This document shows positions 24,541-32,767 of a stretch of 32,767 bases of DNA, one piece after another. Location: NCBI GenBank assembly GCA_946499275.1, contig CAMMRL010000031.1:1-32767 (forward strand). Reading direction: 5' to 3'. The stretch is from an uncultured Clostridia bacterium. GTDB taxonomy: Bacteria > Bacillota > Clostridia > Oscillospirales > Acutalibacteraceae. Numbering within the stretch: the stretch's first letter is position 1; each line of letters starts with the position of its first letter. The position numbers and the translations under genes were made by a program. Below the pieces are notes generated by a model, which was not told the DNA's origin, searched no databases, and worked only from the letters and a program-made list of their open reading frames with translations.

Positions 24541-24833
24541 AGACGTGACCCATCCTTTCTTATTCCGGCTGTAAGACCGCTGTGTGTGGTCGGCCGTATT
24601 CCTTGTCCGGTGTTTTCCGCAAAGGCTCCTTTCTATGCGGGCCGGCGGCGGAAAATCCGACGCTTGTATTGTAAATGGAAGGCGTTCATCCCCTCCCAGT
24701 AACCCCTTTGTCCGCCGCATTTACCCGCTCTGCCTGCCGCTGGAAAGGCCCGCCGGATACGCGGCCCCGGCTCAGTTACCGCCCAGCCAAAGAAACAGAG
24801 CAAAGAAATGAAACAGGCACAAGCGGTTTGAAA
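24541..24833. other. proB-proA spacer containing a degenerate repeat copy
   Basis: No gene is recognised. The part from about 24770 to 24833 (accgcccagcc..., aaacag..., gcacaagcggttt...) aligns loosely with the 97-bp repeat unit that follows, as if it were an older, diverged copy. The remainder next to proA is GC-rich with a short possible frame of 18 codons on the minus strand (start near 24689) behind GGGAGGGG, which I do not consider a gene without further support. Confidence 0.4.
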
Positions 24834-24978
24834 GGCGTTGCACAGAACGAAACCCATAGCGCTAGTTAAGACAACGCCCTGTCGGGAAAAACAGCGGGCA
24901 GGGAGGGAAAATGCGGAAGCATTTTCGAGGGGCGTTGCACAGAACGAAACCCATAGCGCTAGTTAAGACAACGCCCTG
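24834..24978. repeat. Tandem 97-bp repeat array (two 48-bp identical cores) at the proB 3' end
   Basis: Bases 24834-24881 and 24931-24978 are identical over 48 bp, with a period of 97 bp. Each core starts ggcgttg and ends with caacgcc plus ctg, so its ends are inverted repeats, and it contains the palindrome tagcgcta. The spacer (24882-24930) carries a perfect hairpin gaaaatgc/gcattttc (24907-24914 with 24919-24926). The second core overlaps the last codons and TAG of proB. A weaker copy seems to precede the array. It resembles a dispersed palindromic or MITE-like repeat; no transposase is nearby. Confidence 0.8.
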
Positions 24979-25771
24979 GGAACAGCGTACCCACGCTCTC
25001 CCCGTCGAACAGATCGTACAGGCGGCGGGGATTCGCCCCGTTCATAATTACCGTGGGGATACCCGCTTCAGTGGCGATTTCCGCGGCGTGGAGTTTGGTG
25101 ACCATGCCGCCGGTCCCCCGGGAGGAGCCGGCCCCGCTTGCGGCGCGGCGCAGCGTGTCGTCGATTGCGTCCACCACTGGGATCAACCGGGCGTCGGTAT
25201 GGGAGCGGGGGTCGGCGGTGTACAGCCCGTCGATATCGGTCAGCATCACCAGCGCATCCGCGCCGGAAAGCACCGCCACAATAGCGGAAAGCGTATCGTT
25301 GTCGCCGAACTCGATTTCCTCAACCGCCACCGTATCGTTTTCATTCACAATCGGGATCGCCCCGTACTCCAGCAGCCGGGAGATGGTGTTGACCACGTTT
25401 TCCTTCCGATGGCTGTCCTCCACCACGTCCCGGGTGAGCAGCACCTGGGCAGTGACATGACCGTATGTAGAAAATTGCTTGTCGTAGCTGTACATCAGCT
25501 CGCACTGTCCCACGGCGGCGGCGGCCTGTTTCCCAGCCGTGTCCCGCGGCCGTTCCTTCAGCCCAAGCTGGCCGGTGCCCACCCCGATTGCGCCCGAGGT
25601 CACCAGAATGATTTCCTTGCCGGAGTTCTTGATATCCGACAGCACCCGCACCAGCGTTTCAATCCGCCGGAGGTTCAGCCGGCCGTTTTCATACGTCAGG
25701 GTCGAGGTGCCGACCTTGACGACCACCCGGTTCGCCCGGGCGACCGCGCTTTTATCCGCGTCCGCAGACAT
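24959..25771 (-). CDS. proB: Glutamate 5-kinase ProB (short form, no PUA domain)
   Basis: A 270-residue amino-acid kinase that phosphorylates glutamate to gamma-glutamyl phosphate, the first and feedback-controlled step of proline synthesis. Landmarks: VVVKVGTSTLTYENG, LVTSGAIGVGTGQLG, IPIVNENDTVAVEEIEFGDND, LVMLTDIDGLY, and GTGGMVTKLHAAEIA. The C-terminal PUA domain of E. coli-type enzymes is absent; this short form occurs in Firmicutes. The last residues (PGRCLN and stop) are encoded by the 48-bp repeat, so the native end has been replaced at about GTLF. ATG 25771 is chosen over GTG 25780 for its spacing to AGGA. A clear promoter lies upstream. Confidence 0.95.
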   Translation of the reverse strand: MSADADKSAVARANRVVVKVGTSTLTYENGRLNLRRIETLVRVLSDIKNSGKEIILVTSGAIGVGTGQLGLKERPRDTAGKQAAAAVGQCELMYSYDKQFSTYGHVTAQVLLTRDVVEDSHRKENVVNTISRLLEYGAIPIVNENDTVAVEEIEFGDNDTLSAIVAVLSGADALVMLTDIDGLYTADPRSHTDARLIPVVDAIDDTLRRAASGAGSSRGTGGMVTKLHAAEIATEAGIPTVIMNGANPRRLYDLFDGESVGTLFPGRCLN

Positions 25772-25808
25772 ATTCGTCACATCCTATTTTTTACCGTTTT
25801 TACGCTTT

Positions 25809-25837
25809 ATTATAGCAAGCGATCCCCTTCACCGCAA
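25809..25837 (-). promoter_or_regulatory. Sigma-A promoter of proB
   Basis: On the minus strand TTGCGG (25837-25832) and a perfect TATAAT (25814-25809) are 17 bp apart, about 40 bases before the proB start. It should drive proB, proA and the membrane-protein gene. Confidence 0.7.
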
Positions 25838-25910
25838 GCGGCCGCGGCGGTTTTCCGCCGAAAAGCGGCCAAATCGATGGAAAACCGCCGGGCTTAACAC
25901 CGTTTGGGCG

Positions 25911-27161
25911 TCAGCCTTTCCAGAAGGGATCGTAAAAAGCTGCGGCGTGGATTTCCCCGGCAACCGAAAGGGCGCGGCGGGGATCCCCGAGCAGGTCGGC
26001 AGCCAAGGCTTCAATGTCTTCTTTCGTCAACTTTTCCAGGGCGGCGATCGCTTCCTCCGGCGGGATCACCCGGCCTTCCAGCAGCTCGTTCCGGCCGATG
26101 TAGGATGCCTGCGAGGCGACCGTTTCCAGCCCTAGAATAAAGGAGGCTTTGACCTGGGCCCGTGCCCGTTCGAATTCCTCGTCGGTGATGCTTCCGGGGA
26201 GGGCGCGCAGGACGCCCTGGATTTCGGAGAGGACCTGTTCCTGCTGCCCGGCGGAAAAGGATGCCGCCACCGTGAACAGCCCCGCCCCTTTGCTGGCGTA
26301 GGAAGCGCTGTAAACCGAATAGGCAAGCCCCAGCTCCTCCCGCAGCCGTTGGAAGAGACGGGAGGATGCGCCCCCGCCGACGATAAAGTTCAGTAGGCTC
26401 ATCGCATACCGCCGCGGGTCGCCGGACGGCAGGCCGGGCAGGGCGAGGGACAGGCTGGTTTGCTCAAACTCTTTGGCCGTCAGGGCCAAGGCGGGGGTGA
26501 AGGAAGGCTCGTCCAACGCCGGGGCGCCCTCCCCGCGGGGCAAGGTGCCGAGGGTGTCCCGCAGCAGGCGGAGCGTCTCGTCCCGGCCGAATCCCCCTGC
26601 TACCGCCGCCACCATCCGCTCCGGCGTGTAATGCCGATGCATATACCGCCTAAGGTTGTCCGGCGATAGGGCGGAAACCGTCTCCGTCCGCCCGCAGATG
26701 GTGCGGCCGAGCGGGGAATCCGGCCAGACGGCGGCGCAGAGCGTCTCATGCGCCACATCCTCGCCGCTGTCCTCGTACATCGCCATCTCGTCCAGGATCA
26801 CGCCCCGTTCCCGCTCCATCTCGTCCCTGTCCAGGCGGGGGAAAACCAGCATGTCGCACAGGATGTCCAGCGCACCGGCGGCGTTTTCCGCCAGGCATTG
26901 GGCGTAATAGCGGGTGTACTCCTTAGAGGTATAGGCGTTGATGTTGCCGCCCAGCCTGTCCATTTCCTCGGAAATATCCCGGGCGGAACGGCGGGCCGTC
27001 CCTTTAAACAGCATATGCTCGATAAAATGGGATATGCCTTGTTCCCGTGCATCCTCATGCCGGGAGCCGGCTGCCACCCAGACGCCGACGGAGGCGGAAC
27101 GAGCCCCGTCGATCGGATCGAGCAGGATGCGAAGGCCGTTGTCCAGAACAATTTTTTCCAT
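25911..27161 (-). CDS. M16-family zinc metallopeptidase
   Basis: A 416-residue processing-peptidase-like protein. The inverted zinc motif H45-F-I-E48-H49 and the downstream ligand E125 (VILDEMAMYED) are intact, so it should be catalytically competent, unlike the inactive partner subunits. The N-terminal M16 domain (about 1-210) is followed by the second pseudo-domain with FIVGGGASSRLFQRLREELGLAY. It resembles the Firmicutes YmxG/PepR-type peptidases, roughly 410-420 residues long. No signal peptide is seen. ATG 27161 follows GGAAAGGAAA. Only 49 bases separate it from the ZIP transporter upstream on the same strand, so the two are probably co-transcribed. Confidence 0.93.
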   Translation of the reverse strand: MEKIVLDNGLRILLDPIDGARSASVGVWVAAGSRHEDAREQGISHFIEHMLFKGTARRSARDISEEMDRLGGNINAYTSKEYTRYYAQCLAENAAGALDILCDMLVFPRLDRDEMERERGVILDEMAMYEDSGEDVAHETLCAAVWPDSPLGRTICGRTETVSALSPDNLRRYMHRHYTPERMVAAVAGGFGRDETLRLLRDTLGTLPRGEGAPALDEPSFTPALALTAKEFEQTSLSLALPGLPSGDPRRYAMSLLNFIVGGGASSRLFQRLREELGLAYSVYSASYASKGAGLFTVAASFSAGQQEQVLSEIQGVLRALPGSITDEEFERARAQVKASFILGLETVASQASYIGRNELLEGRVIPPEEAIAALEKLTKEDIEALAADLLGDPRRALSVAGEIHAAAFYDPFWKG

Positions 27162-27210
27162 GGTTGTTTCCTTTCCGCAGCAAGTTGGTCATTGAAGAAA
27201 AGCGGAGGGG

Positions 27211-28005
27211 TCAGCCGCCCAGGATTCCCATCAGCGCCATGATCCAAAAACCGAGCAGGAAGCCGTAGGTCGCGGCGTGCCCGTGTTCCGCATGGGCGGC
27301 TTGGGATTCCGGGATCAGTTCTTCCACCACGATGAAAATCATCGCGCCCGCGGCGACGCTGAGCAGCAGGGGCATGATCACCCCGCCCAGAGCGGACAGC
27401 ATCGACGTGAAAAACAGCCCGAGCACGGCGGCCGCCGGTTCGGCAAAGCTGGCGAGCAGCCCGAGCCGGTGGCTTTTTATCTTGCTCGCACCGGTCTGGC
27501 GCAGGGGAAGCACCACCGCCAGTCCTTCCGGAAAATTCTGCAGCGCCAGGCCGAGGCCGAACATCAGCGCTCCCGTCCAGGTCATGGTGGACTGTTCCAT
27601 CGCCGCGGCGATGACCACACCAAGCGCCAGCCCCTCCGGGATATTGTGCAGCGCGACTGCCAGCACCAGCAGCATCGGGCGGGACAGGTGGCTGGAATGC
27701 CCTTCCGGCGTCTGTTCATCGGTATGCTGATGGGGGACCAGGCGGTCCAGCAGCAGCATGCCTGCGCAGCCGAGGGCAAACCCGGCCGTAACCACCCCGG
27801 CCCCCTTGAAGGTCGCTCCCACCTCGTCAAAGGCGGGGAGGATCAGCGACCAGATGGAGGCGGCGATCATCACTCCCGCCGCAAAGCCGAGCAGCCCCCC
27901 CTGCTTGCGCCCGGTATCCAGCTTCAAATGCACCCCGGCCAGCGAACCGCCGTAGGTCGCCGCCCACGGAAGGATCATCAGCAGGGCGAATAGTCCCCAG
28001 TTCAT
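27211..28005 (-). CDS. ZIP-family metal ion transporter
   Basis: A 264-residue membrane protein with about eight hydrophobic segments. The metal-binding motif HNIPEG (120-125) in the fourth helix and NFPEG (157-161) in the fifth match the ZIP family, which moves Zn2+, Fe2+ or Mn2+ into the cytoplasm. A His-rich cytoplasmic loop (PHQHTDEQ...GHSSH, 91-106) and a second His cluster HAEHGH near the C-terminus are typical metal-sensing or chelating segments. The usual His in the fifth helix motif is Asn here, seen also in other bacterial members. Metal preference is not readable from sequence. It has an extended -10 promoter upstream and precedes the M16 peptidase gene. Confidence 0.92.
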   Translation of the reverse strand: MNWGLFALLMILPWAATYGGSLAGVHLKLDTGRKQGGLLGFAAGVMIAASIWSLILPAFDEVGATFKGAGVVTAGFALGCAGMLLLDRLVPHQHTDEQTPEGHSSHLSRPMLLVLAVALHNIPEGLALGVVIAAAMEQSTMTWTGALMFGLGLALQNFPEGLAVVLPLRQTGASKIKSHRLGLLASFAEPAAAVLGLFFTSMLSALGGVIMPLLLSVAAGAMIFIVVEELIPESQAAHAEHGHAATYGFLLGFWIMALMGILGG

Positions 28006-28096
28006 AAGGCGCTTTCCTGCCTTTCGGTGAATTTATCGTTTTACCGTTTGGAAAAAACGGGATCGAGCGGAAGGGCGAACCCCGCCGTCTTTTCGT

Positions 28097-28105
28097 ATTA
28101 TAGCA
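28097..28105 (-). promoter_or_regulatory. Extended -10 promoter for the ZIP transporter
   Basis: On the minus strand TGCTATAAT (28105-28097) provides TGn plus a perfect TATAAT, about 90 bases before the ZIP start codon. No -35 at standard spacing is evident. Confidence 0.5.
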
Positions 28106-28217
28106 TAAATGAAGGGAAAATATATAACAAGATCCGCCGAAATCCAGGAGAACACAGTCTCGTCCCTGCGGAATCCTGTGCAATGTACAAAAATTCAGGA
28201 ATTATCGGCGGAAACCA

Positions 28218-28246
28218 TTGCTTTTTTCGAAACGCTGTGGTATACT
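28218..28246 (+). promoter_or_regulatory. Sigma-A promoter of the rimP-nusA-infB operon
   Basis: TTGCTT (28218-28223) and TATACT (28241-28246) are exactly 17 bp apart. The leader to the rimP start codon is about 125 bases and contains a terminator-like hairpin. Confidence 0.75.
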
Positions 28247-28274
28247 ACTATACGTTAGAATACAGTATGGTAAG

Positions 28275-28309
28275 AAAAGAGTGGGGCGACCCGCTCTTTT
28301 GTCTTTGTC
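28275..28309 (+). terminator. Attenuator-like hairpin in the rimP leader
   Basis: aaaagag (28275-28281) pairs with ctctttt (28294-28300), extended by a U-G pair and GGG/CCC (28283-28285 with 28290-28292). The loop is the GNRA tetraloop GCGA, followed by a T-rich run. It lies between promoter and first gene, so it may attenuate the operon; NusA itself is an obvious candidate effector, which is inference. Confidence 0.55.
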
Positions 28310-28377
28310 CGGCCAGATTTCCAGGGGTTCCCCTCAAAGGGTACAGCTTGGGCACAAGGACAGGAAAGGACGGCGGT

Positions 28378-28935
28378 ATGGCGACCGGAAAAAGCGCAAA
28401 AAACGGTAAAAGGCCCGGCGGGGCTTCCTCCGGTGGGAATACGGCGGCGGTCTGCTACCGCCTGGCGAAGCCCGTGGCGGAGGAGCTGGGGCTCGCTTTG
28501 TGGGACGTCCGCTTTGTGAAAGAGGGCGCCACCTGGTTCCTGCGGATTTTTATCGACCGGGAGGACGGCGACGTGTCGATCGACGACTGTGTGGCAATGT
28601 CCCGCCGGATGGATAAGCTGTTGGACGAAGCCGATCCCGTCCCGCAGTCCTACTGCCTAGAGGTCAGCTCCCCCGGCATGGAGCGGGAATTGACCCGGCC
28701 GGAACATTTCGCGCTGTGCGAAGGATGGCCGGTGATCCTCCGGCTGATCCGCCCGCTGGAAGACGGGACCCGGGAAATCGCCGGTATCCTGGACGGCTAC
28801 GAAGGCGGCGCGGTTCGTATAACGACGGAGGACGGCCAGGCCCGGACTTTTTTAAAGAAAGAGACTTCGTCCGTCCGGCTGATGGACGACGAGCTTTGGG
28901 ATGACGATAACGAAGGAGAAACGGAAAATGAGTAA
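28378..28935 (+). CDS. rimP: Ribosome maturation factor RimP
   Basis: A 185-residue protein needed for 30S subunit maturation. An N-terminal basic extension (about 1-25) precedes the RimP-N domain with VAEELGLALWDVRFVKEGA, then WFLRIFIDREDGDVSIDDCV and YCLEVSSPGMERELTRPEHF, which are diagnostic. The C-terminal SH3-like domain ends in an Asp/Glu-rich tail. ATG 28378 follows GGAAAGGA and is chosen over distant upstream in-frame codons that lie within the leader. The stop overlaps nusA by 8 bases, so translation is coupled. Confidence 0.95.
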   Translation: MATGKSAKNGKRPGGASSGGNTAAVCYRLAKPVAEELGLALWDVRFVKEGATWFLRIFIDREDGDVSIDDCVAMSRRMDKLLDEADPVPQSYCLEVSSPGMERELTRPEHFALCEGWPVILRLIRPLEDGTREIAGILDGYEGGAVRITTEDGQARTFLKKETSSVRLMDDELWDDDNEGETENE

Positions 28936-30025
28936 CGCAAACGCTGAATTCTTTGAAGCGCTCAAACTGCTGGAAAAGGAAAAGGGGATTCCCGCCGATT
29001 ATCTGCTGGAGAAGATCCGCGCCGCGATCATCATCGCCGTGAAGCGCGACTTCGGCGGCAAAGAAAATATCTCGGTGATCATGGATCCGGTGACCAACGA
29101 GTTTGACGTTTCCCTGCGCAAAACCGTGGTGGACGAGGTGGAGGATCCCGACGAGGAGATGACCATTGACGAAGCGCACCGGTATAATAAAAAGGCAGTC
29201 GTAGGGGACGTGGTGTCCATCCAGCTCGAAACCAAACAGTTCGGCCGGATCGCAGCGCAGACCGCCAAGCATGTCATCCGCCAGGGCATCCGCGAAGCGG
29301 AGCGCGGCCAGCAGATGCAGGAATTCCAGCGCCGCAACCAGGAGCTGGTGACCGCAGCGGTCACCCGGATCGATCCCAAGACCGGTGCGGCCACGGTGGA
29401 AATCGGCAAGGCCGAAGCGGTGCTGCCCCTGACCGAGCAGATCAGCGGCGAACAGCTGCACGAGGGCGACCGGGTGAAGGTGTTTGTCGTGGACGTGCGG
29501 GACGGCGACAAAGGCCCCCGCGCCCTGATTTCCCGCACCCATCCCGGCCTGGTCAAGCGCCTGTTCGAGATGGAAGTGCCCGAAATCTTCAACGGCGTGG
29601 TCGAGATCAAGGCCGTCTCCCGCGAGGCGGGTTCCCGCACCAAGCTGGCGGTGCTCAGCCACGATGAAAACGTGGACGCGGTCGGCGCCTGCATCGGCCC
29701 GCGCGGCGCCCGGGTGGCCGGGATCGTGGAGGAGCTCGGCGGCGAAAAGATCGACATCATCGAATACAGCGACCAGCCGGAGGAATTCATCGCCGCCGCC
29801 CTCGCCCCCGCGAAGGTGGTCAGCGTGGACCTGGATCCGGACGGTGCGCACGCCTGTCGCGTCAGCGTGCCGGATGCGCAGCTTTCCCTGGCGATCGGCA
29901 ACAAAGGGCAGAATGCCCGGCTGGCCGCCAAACTGACCGGCTGGAAGATCGATATCCGTCCGGAAAGCGGCTTCTACGGCGAGGATATGCCCGAAGAAGC
30001 GGCAGAGGAAGGCGGCGCGGAATAA
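28928..30025 (+). CDS. nusA: Transcription elongation/termination factor NusA
   Basis: A 365-residue NusA of the shorter Firmicutes form. N-terminal RNA polymerase-binding domain (about 1-125), S1 domain (about 135-200, AAVTRIDPKTGAATVEIG), then two KH domains including VDAVGACIGPRGARVAGIV and LSLAIGNKGQNARLAAKLTG. The proteobacterial C-terminal acidic repeats are absent, as expected. It binds RNA polymerase and nascent RNA to modulate pausing, termination and antitermination. It starts inside the end of rimP behind AAGGAG. The conserved operon order rimP-nusA-ylxR-ylxQ-infB confirms identity. Confidence 0.97.
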   Translation: MSNANAEFFEALKLLEKEKGIPADYLLEKIRAAIIIAVKRDFGGKENISVIMDPVTNEFDVSLRKTVVDEVEDPDEEMTIDEAHRYNKKAVVGDVVSIQLETKQFGRIAAQTAKHVIRQGIREAERGQQMQEFQRRNQELVTAAVTRIDPKTGAATVEIGKAEAVLPLTEQISGEQLHEGDRVKVFVVDVRDGDKGPRALISRTHPGLVKRLFEMEVPEIFNGVVEIKAVSREAGSRTKLAVLSHDENVDAVGACIGPRGARVAGIVEELGGEKIDIIEYSDQPEEFIAAALAPAKVVSVDLDPDGAHACRVSVPDAQLSLAIGNKGQNARLAAKLTGWKIDIRPESGFYGEDMPEEAAEEGGAE

Positions 30026-30088
30026 TCGCATTTGTCAATCAGCCGAAGCCCGCAGCCGGCCCCCCATCGGCTGGACGCGGAGGACGGC

Positions 30089-30418
30089 ATGATCATAAAT
30101 CCGACCATTGTAAAGAAGAATGCGCAGAAGGGGATGAGGACCGTGGTGCGCGCCAAAAAAACGCCTTTGCGTATGTGCACGGGCTGCGGCGAAATGAAGC
30201 CGAAAAAAGAACTGGTGCGGGTGGTGAAAAGCCCGGAAGGCGAGGTATCGCTGGATTTGACCGGCCGCAAGCCGGGGCGCGGAGCCTACGTCTGCTCGAA
30301 CCTCGACTGCCTGAAAGCCGCCCGGAAAGCGAGACGGCTGGAAAAGGCTTTTTCCTGCCAGATTCCCGCCGAGGTGTACGAACGCATGGAGGAGGAATTG
30401 CTGGCCAATGAAAAATGA
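30089..30418 (+). CDS. ylxR: YlxR-family RNA-binding protein (RNase P modulator family)
   Basis: A 109-residue protein with PLRMCTGCGEMKPKKELVRV (27-46) and GRKPGRGAYVCSNLDC (59-74), the paired signature of the DUF448/YlxR family. Such proteins bind RNA and have been linked to RNase P and nucleoid functions in Firmicutes. The two Cys-containing stretches may stabilise the fold. Several starts are possible: ATG 30089, with GGAGG at 5 bases, is preferred; ATG 30134 would leave the shorter N-terminus more usual in the family but its AAGGGG directly abuts the start codon; a longer TTG start at 30032 has weak support. It overlaps ylxQ by 11 bases. Confidence 0.9.
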   Translation: MIINPTIVKKNAQKGMRTVVRAKKTPLRMCTGCGEMKPKKELVRVVKSPEGEVSLDLTGRKPGRGAYVCSNLDCLKAARKARRLEKAFSCQIPAEVYERMEEELLANEK

Positions 30419-30776
30419 ACGCGTTCCGACAGAACGGGTCGCCGGGTTGTTGGGGATGGCGCGCCGCGCCGGGAAGCTGACGACCGGGTTTGACGCCGTA
30501 GCCACCCAGATACGCGAGGGGATGGCCGCCGCGGTGCTCATCGCCGCGGACCTGTCGGAGAAGACGGAAAAGGAACTGCGCTTTGCCGCGCGGAACCGGT
30601 CGGTACCGTTTCTCCGTCTCCCCTTGAGCAAGGAGGAGACCGGCGCGGCGTTGGGGCTGAAGAAGCCGGTCGGCGTCCTGTCGCTGGAGGATACGGGTTT
30701 TGCAGCGTCCCTACGAAAGCTCATGGGGCAGGAGGGAGACCTCGGCCGGGGACGGATGAGCGAGCAGAAAGGATGA
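30408..30776 (+). CDS. ylxQ: L7Ae-family ribosomal/RNA-binding protein YlxQ
   Basis: A 122-residue protein of the L7Ae/L30e/S12e/Gadd45 fold. GLLGMARRAGKLTTGFDAV (about 13-31) and AAAVLIAADLSEKTEKELRF, followed by VPFLRLPLSKEETGAALG, match YlxQ, a kink-turn RNA-binding protein encoded in the nusA-infB operon of Firmicutes. It overlaps the end of ylxR and its stop lies 9 bases before the infB start. Its last 15 residues are a charged tail. Confidence 0.93.
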   Translation: MKNERVPTERVAGLLGMARRAGKLTTGFDAVATQIREGMAAAVLIAADLSEKTEKELRFAARNRSVPFLRLPLSKEETGAALGLKKPVGVLSLEDTGFAASLRKLMGQEGDLGRGRMSEQKG

Positions 30777-30785
30777 TCGTAATAT

Positions 30786-32767
30786 ATGATGATTAAATAC
30801 CGCGTCAGCGAGGTAGCCAAGGACTTTGGCAAGACCACCAAAGAGGTTATTAATCTCCTCGCGGAGTTTGAGGACACCCCGAAAAAGAGCATGACCGCTT
30901 TGGAGGAAAACGAGTTGGATCTCGTTTTCGAACGCTTTACGCAGGACGCCCAGGTGGAAAATTTCGACGAGTATTTCGCCATGGGGGAACGTGCGCGCGC
31001 GCAGGAGAAAGCAGCGGCGGAAGCGGCTTCTCAAGCGAAAAAGGGGAATGGGCAGGCTCCCGCTCAGGACGGGAAAGCGGCCAACTCTGGCGGGAAAGGT
31101 GCTCCGACCGGCGGCCAGAACGGCCAGCGGCCCAAGCAGCCGGTACAGCCTAAACGCCCGCCCGAGCGGCGGATGGTGGACACCCGCACCCCGCAGGCCA
31201 ATGTGGGCAATAAATACGATGAAAAATTTGATGTGCTGGCGCAGACTTCCAGCCGGGTGCGCGGCGACGGCGGCGCGGTGAAAAAGCAGAAGCTGAACCA
31301 GCGTTCCCAGCAGTACCGTAAGCCCCACGGCCGCCGGGAAACCGAGGCGGAACGCCTGCGCCGCATCGCACAGGAACGCAAGAGCAAACCGATTACCATC
31401 ACGGTGGGGGACACCATCACGGTGGGTGAACTGGCTTCCCGGCTGAAGGCGACCTCGGCCGAGGTAATTAAAAAGCTGATGGGGCTCGGCGTAATGGCGA
31501 CCGTCAACCAGGAAGTCGATTTCGATACCGCGTACCTGGTAGGCGGGGAGTTCCACGCCAAAGTGGAACACGAAGTCGTGGTCACGATTGAAGAGCGGAT
31601 CATCGACGACAGCGAGGACACCGACCAGAACCTGAAGCCCCGCGACCCGGTCGTGGTGGTGATGGGCCACGTCGACCACGGCAAAACCTCCATCCTCGAT
31701 GCGATCCGCCGCACCAACGTCACCCAGGGCGAGGCCGGCGGCATCACCCAGCATATCGGCGCTTACCGGGTGAATATTGACGGGCAGTCGATCACCTTCC
31801 TGGATACCCCTGGCCACGCGGCCTTTACCTCGATGCGCGCCCGCGGCGCCCAGGTTACCGATATCGCGATCCTGGTGGTCGCGGCGGACGACGGCATCAT
31901 GCCCCAGACGGTGGAAGCGATCAACCACGCGAAGGCTGCCGGGGTGTCGATCGTCGTGGCAATCAATAAAATGGATAAACCCACCGCCAACCCCGACCGG
32001 GTGATGCAGCAGCTCACCGAGTACGAACTGGTGCCGGAAGAATGGGGCGGCGACGTGATCTGCGTACCGGTGTCGGCCCATACCGGCGAAGGGCTGGATA
32101 AGCTGCTGGAGACGGTGCTGCTGGTAGCTGAGATGAAAGAACTCAAGGCCAATCCTGACCGCCCGGCCAAAGGCACCGTGATTGAGGCCCGGCTGGACAA
32201 GGGCCGCGGCCCAATCGCGACTGTGCTGGTGCAAAACGGCACCCTGCATACCGGGGATATCCTAGTTGCGGGGATGACGGTCGGCCGGGTACGCGCCATG
32301 GTGGACGAAAACGGCCGCCGGGTGACCGAAGCAGGCCCCTCCGTACCAGTGGAAATCATGGGTATGGATGAAGTGCCGGCTTCCGGCGATGTATTCAACG
32401 CCGTGTCAGACGAGCGGCTGGCCCGCGAACTGGTGGAACAGCGGAAAACCGCGGCGAAGGAGGAACAGTTCAGCCAGTACCAGAAGGTCACGCTGGATAA
32501 CCTGTTTGACCAGATGCAGCAGGGCGAGATGAAGGAGCTGAATATCATCGTCAAGGCCGACGTGCAGGGATCGGTGGAGGCGGTACGCCAGTCGCTGGAG
32601 AAACTCTCCAACGAGGAGGTGCGTGTCCGGGTCATCCACGGCGCGGTCGGCGCGGTCAGCGAAAGCGATGTGATGCTGGCCGACGCGTCCAACGCGATCA
32701 TTGTCGGCTTCAACGTCCGGCCGGAGCCGCTGGCCCAGGCCGCCGCGGAAAGCAAAAACGTGGAGAT
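30786..32767 (+). CDS. infB: Translation initiation factor IF-2 (partial, runs off the window)
   Basis: The frame is open from ATG 30786 to the last base, giving about 660 residues without a stop. An N-terminal IF2-N domain ([20 protein letters not shown], 5-24) is followed by a Gln/Gly/Lys-rich linker (about 70-200) and a second IF2-N-like segment (209-250). The GTPase domain has G1 GHVDHGKT (294-301), G3 DTPGH (340-344) and G4 NKMD (394-397). Domain II follows and the start of domain III ([11 protein letters not shown]) is present; the C-terminal fMet-tRNA-binding domain is beyond the window. It delivers initiator tRNA to the ribosome. The adjacent second ATG at 30789 is an alternative start. 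AAAGGA precedes it. Confidence 0.96.
   Translation, partial: MMIKYRVSEVAKDFGKTTKEVINLLAEFEDTPKKSMTALEENELDLVFERFTQDAQVENFDEYFAMGERARAQEKAAAEAASQAKKGNGQAPAQDGKAANSGGKGAPTGGQNGQRPKQPVQPKRPPERRMVDTRTPQANVGNKYDEKFDVLAQTSSRVRGDGGAVKKQKLNQRSQQYRKPHGRRETEAERLRRIAQERKSKPITITVGDTITVGELASRLKATSAEVIKKLMGLGVMATVNQEVDFDTAYLVGGEFHAKVEHEVVVTIEERIIDDSEDTDQNLKPRDPVVVVMGHVDHGKTSILDAIRRTNVTQGEAGGITQHIGAYRVNIDGQSITFLDTPGHAAFTSMRARGAQVTDIAILVVAADDGIMPQTVEAINHAKAAGVSIVVAINKMDKPTANPDRVMQQLTEYELVPEEWGGDVICVPVSAHTGEGLDKLLETVLLVAEMKELKANPDRPAKGTVIEARLDKGRGPIATVLVQNGTLHTGDILVAGMTVGRVRAMVDENGRRVTEAGPSVPVEIMGMDEVPASGDVFNAVSDERLARELVEQRKTAAKEEQFSQYQKVTLDNLFDQMQQGEMKELNIIVKADVQGSVEAVRQSLEKLSNEEVRVRVIHGAVGAVSESDVMLADASNAIIVGFNVRPEPLAQAAAESKNVE

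Noticed and set aside
24633-24857. Minus-strand 74-residue hydrophobic frame between proB and proA
   Set aside because: It begins inside the repeat core and crosses degenerate repeat DNA, with no ribosome binding site and no domain.
24834-24978. CRISPR-like repeat-spacer-repeat arrangement
   Set aside because: Only two exact 48-bp copies exist, the 49-bp spacer is itself a hairpin related to a diverged upstream copy, one repeat overlaps proB coding sequence, and no cas gene is near.

Overview
The window looks like chromosome from a GC-rich member of the Clostridia, most probably an Oscillospirales/Ruminococcaceae-type anaerobe. The evidence is strong AAGGAGG-type ribosome binding sites, the Firmicutes gene order rimP-nusA-ylxR-ylxQ-infB, a proB/proA pair, and an indolepyruvate:ferredoxin oxidoreductase with phenylacetate-CoA ligase paralogues, a set typical of amino-acid-fermenting anaerobes. 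The assignment rests on gene content only. No rRNA, tRNA, intact insertion sequence or cas gene was recognised.

Layout. 1-471 is the end of mfd. 472-1660 is AT-rich and looks acquired: hairpins, a small XRE repressor with a paired operator, and a small ribbon-helix-helix protein with its own candidate operator repeats. 1839-4816 holds a flavin-reductase-like protein, a conserved TIM-barrel protein of unknown function, an M14 carboxypeptidase-like protein and a Nudix ADP-ribose pyrophosphatase. 4926-5367 is a graveyard in which an aldehyde dehydrogenase tail abuts a possible acetyltransferase tail. 5648-11007 is an aryl-acid module on the minus strand: paaK - iorA/iorB - second paaK. 11098-14701 holds a VOC protein, a sodium:solute symporter and a divergent AraC regulator, with a near-perfect 29-bp palindrome between the last two.

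15244-18072 encodes a cytoplasmic GH13 glycosidase and a class C beta-lactamase-like serine hydrolase. 18198-19978 is an ABC exporter broken by a one-base frameshift, followed by a zinc-dependent phospholipase C-like protein and a GrpB-family protein. 21840-25771 (minus) is a proline operon, proB - proA - unknown membrane protein, in which a tandem repeat array separates proB from proA and supplies proB's stop codon. 25911-28005 (minus) holds an M16 peptidase and a ZIP metal transporter. 28218 to the end is the transcription/translation operon rimP-nusA-ylxR-ylxQ-infB, with a clear sigma-A promoter and an attenuator-like hairpin in the leader.

How the genes work together. IorAB should oxidatively decarboxylate aryl-pyruvates from aromatic amino acids to aryl-acetyl-CoA, and the PaaK enzymes interconvert aryl-acetates and their CoA esters. 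The symporter and AraC regulator nearby may serve uptake or export of a related acid, which is inference from position. I found no clear new defence or mobile system. The least explained elements are the repeat array at the proB 3' end, the 477-residue surface protein behind proA, and the AT-rich repressor island behind mfd.
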